Assembly: GCF_001039355.2 (NCBI RefSeq)
Contig: NW_019774169.1
Coordinates: 113,079-177,078 of the forward strand
DNA length: 64,000 nt
Direction: 5' to 3'
DNA from: Lingula anatina
Taxonomy: Eukaryota > Brachiopoda > Lingulata > Lingulida > Lingulidae
The notes below the pieces were generated by a model. That model saw nothing but the letters and a program-made list of their open reading frames with translations, was not told the origin of the DNA and ran no database searches. The position numbers and the translations under genes are program-made. Each line of letters starts with the position of its first letter. The stretch's first letter is position 1. Below are positions 12,404-26,000 of this stretch, one piece after another.

Positions 12404-15400
12404 TCATTTTCCATCTTTACTTTCATATCTACTTGTATCTGCAGTCCTCCATGGCCAGAAAGATGAGAGAGAAGCAGCAGCAGACATTAGGCTGCCAGTC
12501 ACTGCGCTGGTGGTCAATGTCGAGGCAGTCCCTGCTTCCCGAGTCCGACTCTGTGCCTGAGTCATCTTGGTGTCAGAATCTCGGAAAGGGACAGGAATTT
12601 CTGGAATACAAGTAGGTACGGCCTCCCAGTCTTCTGGGATGTCCTGGAGTGTAAATCCTGGGAGAATATTGGAGTTGTCTTCCTCTTCTTCTTCACTGTC
12701 CGACTGACTACATTCCTCTTCTATGGACTGCATGAGATCAGGGCTCACTTGAAACATGCCACTTCTGAAAGCAAATTATAATTAAGCTAATTTTAATATG
12801 TTTAAAGCTGAATTGTGTTCTTAGCATACAAGTTTGGCAAATGAATAAGGAATAAATAATTCAATCCCCCAGCCCCCTCTTTCTAGCAAAATCAAATCAA
12901 CAGAAAAAATACTTCTTACAACAGCAGTAACAGCATCCAGATTGCATACAAAGATAAAATTCATTCTTCTAAAAAAATTTGAAATTTCACATCAAATTTT
13001 TGTACGTCAAGGGTACAAAGTCAATAACAATATTGCATGTGAAGAATCCACAGCTAAAACGGAAAGAAAATTGATTCAGCAAGTGACTCATTTAACATCA
13101 TGCAACTAACCTCCCTAAATGAGCAGATTTCAGTAGCAGCAGCATGTTGTGTATGGTTTGCCTAGGGTGCAGTTTCTCTGGAGAAACGTTCTGTGTGAAA
13201 CAAAGATGGAGCACCTGGTGGTTCAGTCTGTTCACAGCACTATTGAACTGCTTCTCTGTTAAATCACAGCCAAAGAATTCACTGAAACATTAGAGCAGAT
13301 ATCTGTGAAAAGTTGATCCTTCTATGATCCCTACATTTCATGCATTTAGGAAGGCTAGTTTGAATTGTTCACATGATTTTCTTCATTAAAATGGATCGAC
13401 ACAAAATCCGATTGCAAACGGATGTAATTTGCCTGAATAATGATCAGTGCAATGCTTTTTAAAACCAGTTTCTTCTAAAGGGTAGTATCCTTAGGCTACA
13501 TTTAACAAAGAATTTGTGAAATTGATCAGCTTTCAATAAAGTATATAATCTTCTATTCCTGTTGGCTTTAACTATATGAATTTTCAGCAAGGTGTTTAAC
13601 AAATTTCATACTTCATAATACTTTACCTATAACAGAGTCTTTTAGGCAGGTTCACATCCAGTATAAAGGCCAGCACCTGTGTAATCTGTGTGGTATAACC
13701 CAGGGCAGCACACAGAGTATAGGCTGGGTTAAGATGACCTAGCTCTCCCTCAGCACTGTGCTTCTTATCAGCTTGAGAAACTGGAAAAAGGTAATTCTAT
13801 ATTATATCATTTTTATTTATTTTCATTATTTCTATCATTCCAATAGTTTTTGCTGAAAAGCAGTTTTGAAATTTTTGAAAGCAGTACTAATTTTCTTTAC
13901 ATCTGTATCAGACTCTATTTGGCAGAGTGTCAATACATCTTGAACTTAAATTTTCAATAATAATCTGAAAGCCCTCAAGGCTTGAGAAATTTTGTTTTAA
14001 CACGTATAATAATATAAAGTGAGGAAAACCTCTCCCAAAAATAATAAAAATATTTTTGCGGCAAACAATTTATAACGCAAACTATGAATTTATCTTTGTG
14101 ACACAATTTACAACATAAATCATGAAATAAAAATCACCAGTCAAAAGTACTAAGCTACGACTGTTATGCACATCTGACTTTTGGCTACTCATTTTCATAG
14201 TTGTAAATAGTTGTAAATATTTCATTTTAATAGGAATTAAAATTCCTAACCTATACCATATCACAGTAAAAGTAATACTCACTCCACGCACAGTATGCCG
14301 AGTAGTCTCCATGGCCAGGCAATTTAGGATCCACCACCTGATACTGTAACTCCCCTCCATTGTCAGTGTATATCCACTTCCCTCGTACATAAGCCGTCCT
14401 CCTGGCCTCTGCTAGTGCACTCACTGTACTCAACTGCATACTGTCTACCTCACTGCTGGCATGAAATTGAGCATTACAAAGGAATTGCATTGATAATTTT
14501 ATCTAAACTCTGGCACAACAAAAATGAGTGCCTGTGTAATCTATTTTTGTAATTCACAAGTTTAACTACTATTCAGTAACATTCTTGTAATCAATTATTT
14601 TACAAATTATTTTTACGTGTAATTCAAACCAGCTAAAATTGTACCGAAAAATAACATTGGCATGTAAAAATATTAGTAGTTTAGCTTCACACCTTTTTGG
14701 TTCTATCTCCTTGATGGAGAAGATGAAAGTTCCAAGTTCGTCAATCCTCTGTCTTCTTATTTTACTCAATTCATCTTCACTCTCTATTAAAAAACCCTCT
14801 CTTGTCTCCATTTTATTTTGGCCATCTTCCATGTATTTAAGTATTCTTTTGAGTTTTTCTTGTTGCTTCTTAACTTTAGAGTTTTTATAAGCATTGTTCT
14901 TTTTGATGGCTTTTAAGTTGTCTTGATCTGAAGAAAAAACATTTTAAAAAACTGCAAACTGTGATATTATGAAGACTTTTATGGTCTATTCTGACAATGG
15001 TAAGAAATACTGATGCTTCTAGGATACAAAATAAAAGGTGTCCTCTTGTGGTAGAAAAATCATTGTGGTATTGTGGTAAAATCATTTGTTATTAAAGGAA
15101 GAGCTTCTTTTATTTAATAACTTTGAATTTACCACTTTTTTTTCTTTTTATCCCCTTCTTTCTAAAGGCATCATATGGTAATGGCTCCATCATTTCAACC
15201 AGGAAAAATTATCAATTACATAATTTTGGAATCATCCAAAAAACATTTTTATGTAGATTTTAGTGCTTTTACAGTAAAGAATATAATTTTAAGGTAGTTT
15301 GCTTTTCAATTGTGTCGCTACCATTCAAGTTGAGGTAATGCAATGTGACAGAAAGCTTTTTCACCTCTTGCTTCTTTGCTTTTGACTTCTTCAATAGCTT

Positions 15401-17068
15401 TCTGCAGTAAATTCAGCTTTTTGGTGTAGAGTTGTATCTCAGTTTTCTTGGTGAATAAAAGATAAAAAGAAAGTAAAATGCATGGAGTAGGGATTATTTC
15501 AAAACAAACAAGTTTTTCTTTAGTAGTATTGATATTATATAACTTGAACATGCCATGTTTACAACATGGAAACTGTATTATTTGTTGTCCAAAAATAATA
15601 ATAATACATAAATAATAATAAATAATAAATTCAATGGGTTAAGATGGCAAAGAACTTAGATAGAAGAAACAAGATTCAACAACAAATCTTAGTTTTGCAG
15701 ACAAGCTGGATAGCAAATGTGATCTTTACATAGGACACCCAGGAAAAACTATCAAAGACCAGGCAAAAATATGTTTAACTGGAGTTAATTGCACTAATAA
15801 TTCGCACTAAATGCCGCTGACAAATAAAAAAGTCAATATATATGTTGATAAATATGTTGTATATAATACAAACAAATTCTCATTAGAGAAATATTTAAGT
15901 AAGCAATAAGTACATAATTTTAAGTAAAACCCTTATGCAATACTAGAAAAATTACTTTTCTAGGACTCACCTTAGCATCGATGTCAAGATGCTTTTGCAC
16001 AGCTGATTCTACCCTGAAAAAATTATTTAAATAAATCAATGCATATACAATTTTTGATTCCAAAAATTTTTGACAAGAAAATTATAAAATAGATTTGTAC
16101 TACATATCAAATGCTTCTTAGGCAGAATGCCCTTCACACCTACTGTATCCCATTTACAAATCTAAAATTCTATTTTTCTAAAATCAGTCATGTAGTGATG
16201 TTGATCAATGTTTTCATTTTCAAATATATCAATTTTGCAATTTACTTAATTCTAATTTTGTTTAATGTATTTACAAGAAACTTCAAGCCCGTTCAAATAT
16301 AATGAGAGCTGAGCTCACTACAGTGCTTTAATTGCAAAACTAATCTAATTGAATACATAAATTGAATTATATGTATGTATAAGTTTGGGGCATTCTGCAC
16401 AAGTAACCATCAAGTGACATCTATTGCAGCATATACTGTATATTAATTAAACATGTCTGTCAAAGGACATTTAGTTAAAATATTGGGGTAAAGTACAAAA
16501 ACTGACATGCAGAAACACCACCGCATGTTCTGCAAAACGAAGCACGACAGAGGCTACATCGTAACTTATGACTCAGCAATAACATACAACATGTGTTAAG
16601 ATGTACCTTGCAAGAACTTTTGATCGTTCCTTCTTCAGCGCATGCCATTTTCTTAACTTCACTGAAAACCTAAAACAGTTAAAATGAAACTTATTATTGC
16701 ATTTTAGTATAAATAAAATGCCTCATGGGTTTGAAAAAATATATATGAAGGAGGTAATGGTAAAATCAAGTTTTTCATGGAGCATACTATATAATATATC
16801 ATATATAATGGTAGCCAGCAGTAGCTTATCATATACTCATATACAAGTGTAATCCTTACTTATCACGATTATCTGGATTTTCGCATTTGGAATGTGCAAA
16901 GTTCCCGTCTCTCAGACAGCGTTGACAAGTAAATGGGCGTCTTGAATTTCTACATAGAGGACATCTTTCAACTGCAACACTGATCCCACCTTCTGTGTCT
17001 TCAAAAGAGGATGAAAGTTGAAAAATATTGGGTGCTATACTGCTTCCTGTGCTACTGCTGGCTGCCAT
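12404..17068 (-). CDS. ATG14: ATG14 (Barkor), autophagy-specific subunit of the PI3-kinase complex
   Basis: ATG14 directs the Beclin1-VPS34-VPS15 lipid kinase to the ER to start autophagosome formation. Nine exons, in transcript order: 17068-16860, 16669-16607, 16013-15971, 15446-15365, 14927-14693, 14455-14283, 13780-13627, 13281-13111, 12764-12404. The phases agree at every junction and give 496 residues, close to human ATG14 (492). The N-terminal cysteine pairs that bind the ER are at residues 36/39 and 48/51 (AVERCPLC then TCQRC). Residues of about 75-180 are highly charged and coiled-coil-like. LAEARRTAYVRGKW, GDYSAYCAW, NPAYTLCAALGYTTQ, ILDVNLPKRLC and HLGR match the vertebrate protein in order. 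The last exon ends in a Ser/Ala/Phe/Trp-rich amphipathic segment (SLMSAAASLSSFWPW) corresponding to the curvature-sensing BATS tip. I chose the Met at 17068; an in-frame Met at 17185 would add 39 residues with no counterpart in the family. Confidence 0.93.
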
Positions 17069-17404
17069 TTGTTTGCGTGACGTCAGTTTTGTTTTGGGAA
17101 AATAGAACAGGTGCTTGGGGTTTTTCAGCAATTCATAGTGCTCATATGAATACGACACATTGAGTTTCATACTTGTAATGGACATACAGATATTTCATTA
17201 TTTTTATTCAAAGGTAAATTGTATTTAAAAGGTAAATTGTATTTACTAAGTTATAAGAATAAATCCATCTTAATTATTCTCCAACTAATTTTGCTCCCTG
17301 TGCATTTGAGCTCTTTCATTAAGGAGTATGGAAAGTAAAGAAGTAAACATGAGTGATGGCGAAAAAAAAGAAACAGATGACAACTACTACTAGTAGTTTT
17401 AGAC
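17069..17404. promoter_or_regulatory. Bidirectional promoter region of ATG14 and CGRRF1, with a CRE palindrome
   Basis: Only 336 bp separate the ATG14 start codon (minus) from the CGRRF1 start codon (plus). A perfect cAMP-response element TGACGTCA lies at 17078-17085, ten bases upstream of the ATG14 ATG, so it may sit in the 5' UTR or core promoter. No TATA box at a convincing position. The shared promoter is inferred from geometry; the CRE is directly visible. Confidence 0.55.
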
Positions 17405-20400
17405 ATGGCCAGTTTGTATGATCCGAGCATTCTGCTTTTAAACATGGAAGAAGACACATTTTCGCAATCTATGAATGCCGATCTGACATATACCGCTGTG
17501 GTGACTGTGTTGGCCTGCACTGCTGTCATAGTCGTTTTGTTGTTTCGGTATGTCAATCTTTAGCACGGAAATTCATGCGTTAGCACACCTATAAACAATC
17601 TCTGATTTTTATAAGCTTTTACTTTCAACTTTTCTTAAAACGTGTCCAAAACAATGGTCAAGTGATTTCGACACAGGTGCAGTTCCCAAAGCAGTAGTTT
17701 GGCCAGTTCCGAAGCAGGATGCAATATGAAAATCTGATACGTACTGTGGGGACACAACTAGCTATTATCATCAGTACTCCCTTTTGTCAACATAACACGT
17801 CACGGGGGCGTCTCGATAGTCCGAAGGTTCATTGGTCCGAAGGTTCATTGGTCCGAAAAGTTGTAACATTTTCATCGATTTTTTAATCAAGGGTTCATTG
17901 CTCCGAAGGTTCTATAGTGAACATTCGGACCAGTGAACCTTCGGACTATCGCTACGGCCCCCACGTCACATGACTTTATGTACAATGTAGAATATAGTGC
18001 ATTCACTTTTCAGTTTGACTTTATCAATATAGTAATATATCAAGTCTGCACAACGTTCCCGTGCGTTTGATACGTTTCTTTACTGTTTTATAAATTGTCA
18101 GTTGATTATTTATCACAAAGACATTTACAAACACATTCCATAAAACTTGGATGTTCAAATACGTAAATGTTATTTATTTATTTTTGAAATGACACATTCT
18201 ATAAAAAACAAATTTTAGACATTCCTCTAATGAGGCAAATGTTTGATTTATCTGAAAAAGAAAACATAAAACAAATGTAATGTTTCTTTCAGTCACCAGT
18301 TCCCAGACATTTTGGAAGCAGGATCATCTAGCATATCAGACATATTTGTTGCTCCTGAACAGTCAATGATTGGGAACCATAATCCATTTGTTGTAGAACT
18401 AGAACATGCAGGCCAGCAAAATCATGACTGTAAGTCTGTTAGCTCCACACCCTCACATTTCAGGCATTTGTATTTAAACTATGTAGTGAACATGACTGTA
18501 TTACTATTGGAATATCTTGATTTATTAAATATTAGAATGTAAGGGAAAAGTTTTCTTCAAAGTATTATTTTGTTAAAGAAAAATAGAATTTAACTTAAAA
18601 AGTAATAATGAGTAATTAAGATTTGATTATATTGGAAGATAAACAGAATATGATTTCTTTTTCTTTTTATTTCCAGATTTTGTGGAGTTGAAGTTTAACT
18701 GCACTCTGAATTGTTCAGTAAAGGGTTATTGGGGAATGAATATCAAACAATTATTTGATTTGCTGTACAAAATGGATGGGAGACAGTTTATTCAGAAGAT
18801 GCATTCTCAGGATGCAGCTTTCACAAGCAGCTGTATAGAATCTTGTCATGTAAAGCAGTATCCTTTTAAATACTTCTGAAAATGTTAAATACCTGGTTGA
18901 TTTTTAAATTATGCTTTTAAGCAAAAAGGCCTCAGAAGATAAAAATTAGATTTGAGCTTAAACAATGAGGGACCTAGTTCATGACACCTTCGTCATGGAT
19001 CGAACAGTGTAGAGGAGTTTTTATAATGAAAATTATATTCCTTATTAACTGTGCAGTATCTCTCAAGATGAAAGGGGCAACAGGGACGAGACAATAACTT
19101 TTACATCTACATCAAGTGTGTTGGAAGAGAAGCTTGGAGAATCTCCAAGGTCACTTTATCCACTGGTCATCATCACTGTCATAGACCCAGACAACTTGCA
19201 CATATTAGACAGTGAGGACCAGAATCAGATTGTAAGTGAGATTTTTTTCAATTTTTATGAATCCGTCATTATTCTGTTTTTACAGTTATGGCCTTACGGT
19301 ATTGGTACTTGTGTTATTGAAGAAGGTATACATAGTCTAGTAATTCATAGGATTGAATAGTTACATGTGTAAGTGATTTTCTGGAGTTGTTCAAGTGTAT
19401 TTTAAGCTGAACTTCCTTTGTTTTACGATTTATAAACGTAAAAAATGGAATAGTATCAGCGAAGATGGATATATATAAATGTTAATTTGTTTATTTTCAA
19501 GATTGGATTGGTGACCATTGTTCACATCCAGGATAAATTTTGTGAAAATCCTTCACATATCATGGCACAGTACATCAAAGCTGCCTCTGGACATATTTTT
19601 CCCTTAAAGGTATGCTATGCTCCATGATAATCATTACTGAAACACAACCTAACCAAACATTTGTAGGTAGCCTATTCCAACCAAGGGCTTAAATGGTCAA
19701 AAATAGGAAATGCTTTTATTTTTCATTTTATTGATGACAAGCATGAGATATTGACAGAATATTTTCATACGAGCATTTTTATATAATTAACTTTTAAAGA
19801 TAATGGTTCTTTAAAAAGATGAACAAATATTAAAGTAAAACAATGAAAAATGATCAATTTTCTGAAAGGTAATAAATAACTGCTTTGCATCATATCTGTG
19901 CCAAGTTTACCAACTAATGGATGTTTAGTGTTTTTTTTTTAAATAAAGTTGATATTGTTTTTACACATTATGATGGCATATAGTATCTTGTGGATACCCA
20001 TGCATCAAAGTTCACCTGTGTGGGAGGTTTGTACTGTAACAAAGAGGATGGCCTGGTTTGCCATAATTTTTTTTCTGACTAATACAGGTGAAGAATCACT
20101 GAATGATGGATAAGGCCTCTTGTGGCAGGATGTGGGTGGATGTTATGCCCAGTAAAATGCCAGCATATAGTTTCAAGTAGCATAACTAAGAGAATTACCA
20201 AAAGGCATTGTTTAATTTTACCCGAAAGTGATGTTTGAACAGATTTTTCTGCTAGCAATCTATGCTGTATGTCAATGGGGCAGAAAAGTAGGTCACGAAA
20301 GTAGGTTAAATTGACAACCAAAAATTTAAAGAAAGGAGCACTCTAAAGCTCTTTTATGGTTGATCGGGTGATCTATTCAGTTTATCCCTTGGCATGTCGA

Positions 20401-21207
20401 ATTTATTAGAGTGGTAGAAGAAACTAAAAGAAGTGGTTTACATGTGTTACTGGGAATCCGCGCTCCACCGATGCTCGGTTCGTATGTACCTTTAATTTGA
20501 AAATCACATTTGGATATATGAACATGCTTACTTGCTAATGGACATTCTGTGTTGACATGTACATTAGCTGGTGACAATTAGTAAATATATAATTTGTCTG
20601 AAACTAAGGTGGTTGTCCTGAAATGAATTCAGTTATTTTGTTTTTCTAACTGAAAGGAGTTTTGCACATGTTATGAGTCAGCTAAGTATTAGCCAGTTTA
20701 AACAATATCTGCACATCATGACCTCAAATTGCCTTACATTGCCAGCCGTTTTGATCTGCCGAAGTATTAACTGTAGATAATTTATTGTATTGATTTTCTT
20801 TCCATTTGTCTTGTTTTCAGTCTCTCTTCATGGCAAAACAGAGTGAAAGGCAACATTCTCAATCAAACACAACAGATGCTCCACTCAGTGAGACTACATC
20901 TACTTCAGTGGAGGGTAGGGACTCAAATTATGACGATGAGGATGTGGATTCAAAAAATGACTGCACCGTGTGTCAGAATGCACCAATCAGTAGAGTTCTT
21001 TTGCCTTGTCGCCATGCTTGTTTGTGTGGCGAGTGCCTCAGACTAATAAGGAGATGTCCAATGTGTAGAGGCTACATAGACCGTTATTTTATAATTGACA
21101 GTGATGGTATTGGAAATGAACAAGATTTTCATGATGATTTCGAGGAGAACGGCACGTGGTGGGAAAGAATGAACAACAAATTGAACAGATGGCTAGGCTT
21201 TTCATAA
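17405..21207 (+). CDS. CGRRF1: CGRRF1, membrane-anchored RING-finger protein
   Basis: Cell growth regulator with RING finger domain 1, a presumed ER-membrane E3 ubiquitin ligase. Six exons: 17405-17547, 18293-18429, 18677-18857, 19057-19231, 19502-19609, 20821-21207. Phases agree at all junctions and give 376 residues (human 332). Residues of about 28-47 form one hydrophobic segment ending in LLFR. The middle carries family blocks: GYWGMNIKQLFDLL, SLYPLVIITVIDPD, IGLVTIVHIQDK. The C-terminal RING is C296, C299, C311, H313, C317, C320, C327, C330 in CTVCQN...LLPCRHACLCGEC...RCPMC. After the RING a 45-residue acidic, Trp-containing tail replaces the Lys/Gln-rich tail of the vertebrate protein. 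Splicing at 18857 (AAGCA|GTATCC) is preferred over the GTAAAG a few bases earlier because only it keeps the frame into exon 4. Confidence 0.92.
17796..17969. mobile_element. MITE with 8-bp target duplication (hAT-like), CGRRF1 intron 1
   Basis: A 158-bp element at 17804-17961 flanked by perfect 8-bp direct repeats CACGTCAC (17796-17803, 17962-17969). Terminal inverted repeats: GGGGGCGTCTCGATAGTCCG on the left, and on the right (reverse complement) GGGGCCGTAGCGATAGTCCG; the homology continues through CGAAGGTTCAnTGGTCCGAA. The word GGTTCATTGGTCCGAA is repeated inside. There is no coding capacity. The 8-bp duplication suits a hAT-superfamily transposase acting in trans; this assignment is inference. 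Confidence 0.8.
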
Positions 21208-23038
21208 ACTGATTAAGGGACATTGATGCACAGTAGTTGTAAAGCTTTTTTATCCTGGCTTATATGTGAATTTTTACTGTTGGAGATATTGTTTCATGAG
21301 GAAAGTTGTGGGAGTTGTTATATAGTCATTTACACAAGAGCTTCCTTGGGGTCAAAAAGCAAAATTGCCTGACATCTTTTGTCTTCACAGTTACTGAGTA
21401 TTTTTATGTTAAAATAAAATCAAAACAAAAACAAATCAGTTGTTGTATATAATAGCATTTTAATGAACCTTTGTGAATAAAATTCATACAATACACACCA
21501 TGAAATACAACTACTAAGAGGAGCATCAACATATCCTACATTACAAAGCTTCTCCAGGGGTAAATTTCTAATGAAAACATTATACCTGGCATTGTTTTTC
21601 TTTGCACTAATTTTAATATAGGATTGGATATATAAACTCCAAATGCAAATGAAGTTAATGGCATATGTATAATGGCTAGTGACTGTTGACTATAGGTCAA
21701 ATGTTGGGAACTAGGCAATTTGCTTTTGGCATTAAACTATAACACAAGGAATTGGGCATCATAACCTAAGTGTTATAACTTAAAGGTTTCCTGGTTCAAA
21801 GAACTCGATTGAAACAATAAAACATAATTATTAATGAACACTCCATTCCATTGTTCTTTAAAATAAAAAAGGCTTAGAATATTTTTGTAATTCAAATCAA
21901 AAGCATACACTAATACTTTTTTTTTTTCAAAAATAAAATAGAAATGATAATTATATGTAGTTAATTAAACAAGGAATGCATGGGACAAGCTAAGACAAAG
22001 CTTGAGTAAGTAGTGCAAAAATAATAACTTGCAATGTATATCATATCCGTATATTCATTATTTGTACATACACATATACATATATTTATTTATATATAAA
22101 CACAGTTCGCTCTACCACATTCACACATATAAAAATCTCCCATCAACAAATTGTTTTGTAATAACTGGACGGAATAACAAATAATTCTGACTTCAGTTCG
22201 TGCATGACATCTCTTTGGTTATCCCAAATAACAAAAGAGAAGCCAAATGTTCATTTCCAATACTGTGGCACATAGTGTAGCAGACTTAAAAACTCAGTAA
22301 GGCATATCTAAGTAAAATGCAATAATAACGAATGTCCTTCTGAAAACTGGACATGCTACAACAGTGCAACAGGCAATGCATGCCACAATAATTATAGTAA
22401 AACTATAATAATGATAAAATTGAGCAATCAATATTTACTGTAAATAATTGTTCACACATTCACATGGACAAGCAGTTCTGTTATAAAGATATGTATGAAT
22501 ATCACAATGAAAGAATGTTGACATAACTATTAAAGCCCCCTTTACACTGGACGGCGTCCTTTCTGCATTCCTTAGTACGGCCCGATTTGAGAGTAAAAAA
22601 ATAATACTTCACGTGTTGACAACTGGCCAATCACTGAGCTTTCATGCTGCAACCAAAGCAATGCTTGTGCCTCCTACGACCACAGCAATGCCAGTTTTAT
22701 GGTCACACAAAGGACGCAGCAAGGTCGCTGTCCAGTGTAAAAGGGGTTTAAGACTTAGGCATGTTTGACAAAAGTCCTGAAAGCAAAGGTGTGGACGGCA
22801 TCAGTTTTAAGTACAGTATTGCCCCTTCTTAAGGACAGGGAAAAGCCCTGAAACCAGTACATCCTTGTAGCCTTCTCCAGCAAACAGTATCAGAGATGAG
22901 ACTAATTCAGTGAGATCTCTATGCATATTATGCAATCTTTTTCTCTGCAATTCAAGGTATTTGCTTCTGTTTCAAACAAAACACCATATCACATCATGGA
23001 GCCAACACCACCTAAACAGGCTTCAGGCTACAAATAAA
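21208..23038. other. Convergent intergenic region with CGRRF1 and TOGARAM1 3' ends
   Basis: No coding exon seen. A polyadenylation signal AATAAA for CGRRF1 is at 21413-21418, about 205 bp past its stop. The rest is AT-rich, probably TOGARAM1 3' UTR on the minus strand, with one MITE at 22534-22747. Confidence 0.6.
22530..22751. mobile_element. MITE with TTAA target duplication (piggyBac-like)
   Basis: A 214-bp non-coding element at 22534-22747 between TTAA (22530-22533) and TTAA (22748-22751). Terminal inverted repeats: AGCCCCCTTTACACTGGAC on the left; right end, reverse complemented, ACCCCTTTTACACTGGAC. A further word GCGTCCTTT occurs near both ends in inverted orientation. The TTAA duplication is typical of piggyBac-type transposition. 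Confidence 0.75.
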
Positions 23039-26000
23039 TCACTGTTGCTGATTCTGGATCATATCCTGTAGAGTCTGCATGTGCCTGGGTGCTAGATGAC
23101 TGCTAGCCTGATCCAGTAAGCTTTGTCCCATCTGCTGGTACAGACTGGAGACCAGGCGTGCCGTGGCAGTTTGTGTATTGCCTGTCCCACCCTGTACAGA
23201 GCCACTGCTGGCCTGGGCACCAAGAAGGTGCCATAATAGTGGCAGAACATGGAGCATCACTGGTTTCTGCTTGCGTGGATATACTTTGGTGACCAAGTCT
23301 GCATATAAAAAAAATAGAAATTTAAACTTTTAAACATTTTTATACATTATTAATTATATGACTCACAAAAATTCCATAATAGAATGCAATAAGACACCAA
23401 ATTGAAGATGATAGTCTAAGAAGCTTAACAGTACAACTTGGCATTAAAAATTCTTCATATGTCATTTCTTCTTTGTAAATACATTCTGTGGAAACACATT
23501 TGATTATACTGCTTGATTATGTAATATCAATATGTTAAAAAATATTTCACATAGACTTTCAAACTTTTCATCACTTACATGCCACTTTCTCTATCATGTC
23601 TGGCTTCACTCTCACATTGCCAGCTTGGGCTTGGTTTGCAAATGGCTGGAGAAGAATAGCTTCATCTAAAAGAAAAATGATGCCAATCAGCATTCGAGTC
23701 GTCTATTAATGATGTTCTACTACACAAAAAAATAATTAAATCAATAACAATACAGTCTTTTAATATGCAAATGAACTGCTTTTAAATATTAAGTGAAAAT
23801 TGCAATATGATATGACAACATCATAAAATTCAATCATATGTGGTTTTATCTGCTCTGAATATTACCTTTTTTTAATTTCTACCAAGCACTTCTAAATTAG
23901 ACCGAAAGAGACAAACATACCTAGATGTTCCATAAAGCAATCCAATATATCCATTGCAGTGCTATAGATATCTTTGTTCTTGGAAGATAGATTGTTGGAC
24001 ACTGTTTGGATTACCATATTGATACAGGAGCCCATATAATCCTTAAGGAGGGGTGTGATCTGAAGCAACACTTGTAATGCAAACAGGTTCACTTTACTGT
24101 TGGAGTCATTCAGTCTTGAAACAAATTTATCAAAAATCTGAAATGGAAATACGACAAAAAATTATGGTGGTTAAGTCTTTGGAAATAGAACAATGCATTA
24201 TTTGGAGGCTTTCAGTCATCTGATCTAAATAAAAAATGTTTTGATTTCAAGTTATCTTTTGATTAAAGTTTTTTACTCATGAGAAAACTAGTAATGGATG
24301 CTGCTTTAACATTATAGTTGTATATCCTATTTTTTTAATAATATATAACACATCTCAATGTTACTATGATAGACACCAGAAGTTATTAATCCTACAGCAT
24401 AATCTAAAACTTAACTAATATCCATGCTTACTTTTGTGATATTTGCCCCTACAACTTCTGGGTTTTGCTCACACATTTCTGTCAGCCTTGTCAGCCCTTC
24501 GTGCCTCTGCTTCCAGTCGCTAGCTCCCAGCATATTGTTCATCTCTTTTATCTCTTCCTGAGTCTGTTCATCCATGTGTACCCTGTGACCTCGCTTTTTG
24601 CTCGAGGAACTGGACGGTAGGGAGGGAGAACCTTGGGAGCCATCAACCATACTACTGTAACAAGAAAAGGCAAAATGAAGATTTAAAATTGGGAGTATCA
24701 TATTAGAATGGACTGTACACTTTGTCAGTCTAACACCAATCAGATAGAGAGTAATGCTTACAAAGAGTGTGTTCACATGGAATTTGTTAACCCCTAAGAA
24801 GATGCACCCTTAAAATAACAATGACTTTAAACAGAATAAACTTTGTTTTTTTCCTTGACAAATCAACTTTACCTTCCAGCAGAATTTCCACGTGACCTTG
24901 ACCCTTGACCTGACCTCCTGGATCGAGCTGTAGGGGTGTCACTTGGATCATCACCAGGGCCCTAAAATATTGTTTAAAAATATATATATAGCAACAGAGA
25001 AACATTGAGATATCAAATTAAAAACAATGATATAAATTTCATTAACCTTTATTTTAAAACTCCCCGAAATTGATGTAATGACCTTTACCTTCTGTCTCAC
25101 GTTGTCAACAACCTCCTGTATATTTCTCAGTGTATTCTGTGGAAGATATTTGGTGAGACACTTGTCAAAGTCCTGGTGGGACATCAGCATGTAGAGGATC
25201 TTGCGGGCATTGTACCTAGAATTGTAAAGAAATAATTAGGCTTTGAACAGCTGGTAAACAATAGCAAGAGAAAAATGAAAAATATGTTAAAATGATGAAA
25301 CTACTGTTCAGCCTGGATGACCATACCAATTCACTCTTAAGAAAAATGTTCTTAAAAGTCTCTGCATGTGCAAATTTGCAAGTCTTAAAATGATTTTTAC
25401 CTCGTCTCTGGAGAGCCATCAGTGGCAAACTGGGCCAGCAATGGCAATACTCTGTCTGTGGTATCTTTAACCCCACTGAGAATTCTGCCAGGTCCCATAC
25501 GCTCAACTAAACCCACTAAAAGCTGGGAGGTGATTCTTCTTACAGTTGCATTCTTGTGTCTGAAAGTTATTTTATTTCAATCATCACTATAATTAATAAA
25601 CAAGTAGATATTCTTGCTCCATATTTACATGAACCATTAAATGATTCTAAGTTTAGTAACATTGCTTAACATTAACTGAGTGAAAAATTTATGAAACACA
25701 GCGCTTTAGCCCTACGCTGCAACCATTTCCAGATCAATGTTTATATTTCCCATCCCTTATTTCTAATTTTAAATTATTCAACATAACAACAGTGTTCATA
25801 AATACTAAATAAGGCAGAAGTTCATTTTGGGCATTGGTATGATTAAATCGTCCATCATGAGTTATTGAGAACCAAAGCAGATCTTAAATAATCTAGATAA
25901 CATGAAATTAAGATATGTAAACAATAAATATCTGTCTACTTACTGTCCACCTCCCTGAATGATAGCTACTAATGCCCTCTGTGGAGTCACCTCAGCAATC

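Noticed and set aside
18961..19015. Small palindrome around TTCATGACACCTTCGTCATGGA
   Set aside because: Short, single, and without flanking duplication or a related copy in the window.
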